The notes under the pieces are model-generated. The model saw nothing but the letters and a program-made list of their open reading frames with translations, was not told the DNA's origin and searched no databases. Below, piece by piece: positions 5,645-5,738 of a stretch of DNA of 5,738 nt. A program made the position numbers and the translations under genes. This DNA is from Chloroflexota bacterium. GTDB taxonomy: Bacteria; Chloroflexota; Anaerolineae; JACRMK01. Where the stretch lies: contig JACQEC010000017.1 in assembly GCA_016200765.1 (NCBI GenBank), forward strand, positions 1 to 5,738. Reading direction: 5' to 3'. The stretch's first letter is position 1. Each line of letters opens with the position of its first letter.

Positions 5645-5738
5645 GATGGGAACCAGACTGAAAACGCGCCAAAACGGAACGGGCGACCGCCGATGAAGTC
5701 GTCGGCAGGGCCGCTCTCAACACGCCCACTGAGGGCGG
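5641..5738 (-). CDS. C-terminal end of an unidentified protein (cut by right window edge)
   Basis: An open frame enters from the right edge and gives 31 residues ending ADDFIGGRPFRFGAFSVWFPS before TGA at 5641-5643. That stop overlaps the ATG of the MBL gene (ATGA), a typical tight operon junction, and explains why the MBL start lacks a ribosome site. I do not recognise the family from so short a tail. The overlap and the lack of stops are the only support; it could be a chance open frame. Confidence 0.45.
   Translation of the reverse strand, partial: ALSGRVESGPADDFIGGRPFRFGAFSVWFPS

Noticed and set aside
1..5738. CRISPR array, insertion sequence, tRNA or attachment site
   Set aside because: No regular repeats, terminal inverted repeats, transposase sequence or cloverleaf pattern was seen; intergenic space is too small for most of these.

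Overview
The window looks like a piece of a free-living, GC-rich bacterial chromosome. A Chloroflexota-like origin is a guess from the style of the ArgG, M42 and Ntn-hydrolase proteins; no rRNA or marker gene is present to confirm it. Coding density is very high. The longest gap is the 93-base divergent interval at 309-401, so no stretch over 300 bases lacks a gene. I see no tRNA, rRNA, CRISPR array, insertion sequence or integrase.

Most genes are on the minus strand and read as one long unit from right to left: the last 31 codons of an unidentified gene (5641-5738, cut by the window edge), an MBL-fold hydrolase (4941-5644), an N4-glucosaminyl-asparaginase/isoaspartyl-peptidase-type Ntn hydrolase (3984-4910), an M42 aminopeptidase (3014-3939), a LOG-family protein (2462-3007) and argininosuccinate synthase argG (1289-2406). 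Junctions are a 4-base overlap, then gaps of 30, 44, 6 and 55 bases, so co-transcription is likely. Argininosuccinate lyase argH (1-308, cut by the left edge) continues on the same strand. A complete plus-strand MntA/HepT toxin-antitoxin pair (402-1270) sits between argG and argH, the two genes for the last two steps of arginine synthesis. It meets argG tail to tail and argH head to head, so argH probably needs its own promoter.

The most striking feature is that three of the six window-complete minus-strand and plus-strand metabolic genes (argG, M42 peptidase, MBL hydrolase) are broken in the same way. Each has a good N-terminal part, then an abrupt jump to the correct C-terminal part in another frame, with roughly 35-50 conserved residues missing between. 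All three jumps leave the same two-base phase remainder, and they lie about 1.6 kb apart (near 2064, 3669 and 5284). The LOG gene, the asparaginase and both toxin-antitoxin genes are intact. Scaffold gaps closed without N, or another assembly fault, is the leading explanation; true gene decay is the alternative.

The mntA start at 402 coincides with the transcription start predicted from a good -35/-10 pair, which suggests a leaderless message. I did not find a convincing new biological system. The toxin-antitoxin module is a recognised type; its position and the repeated gene breaks are what deserve checking.
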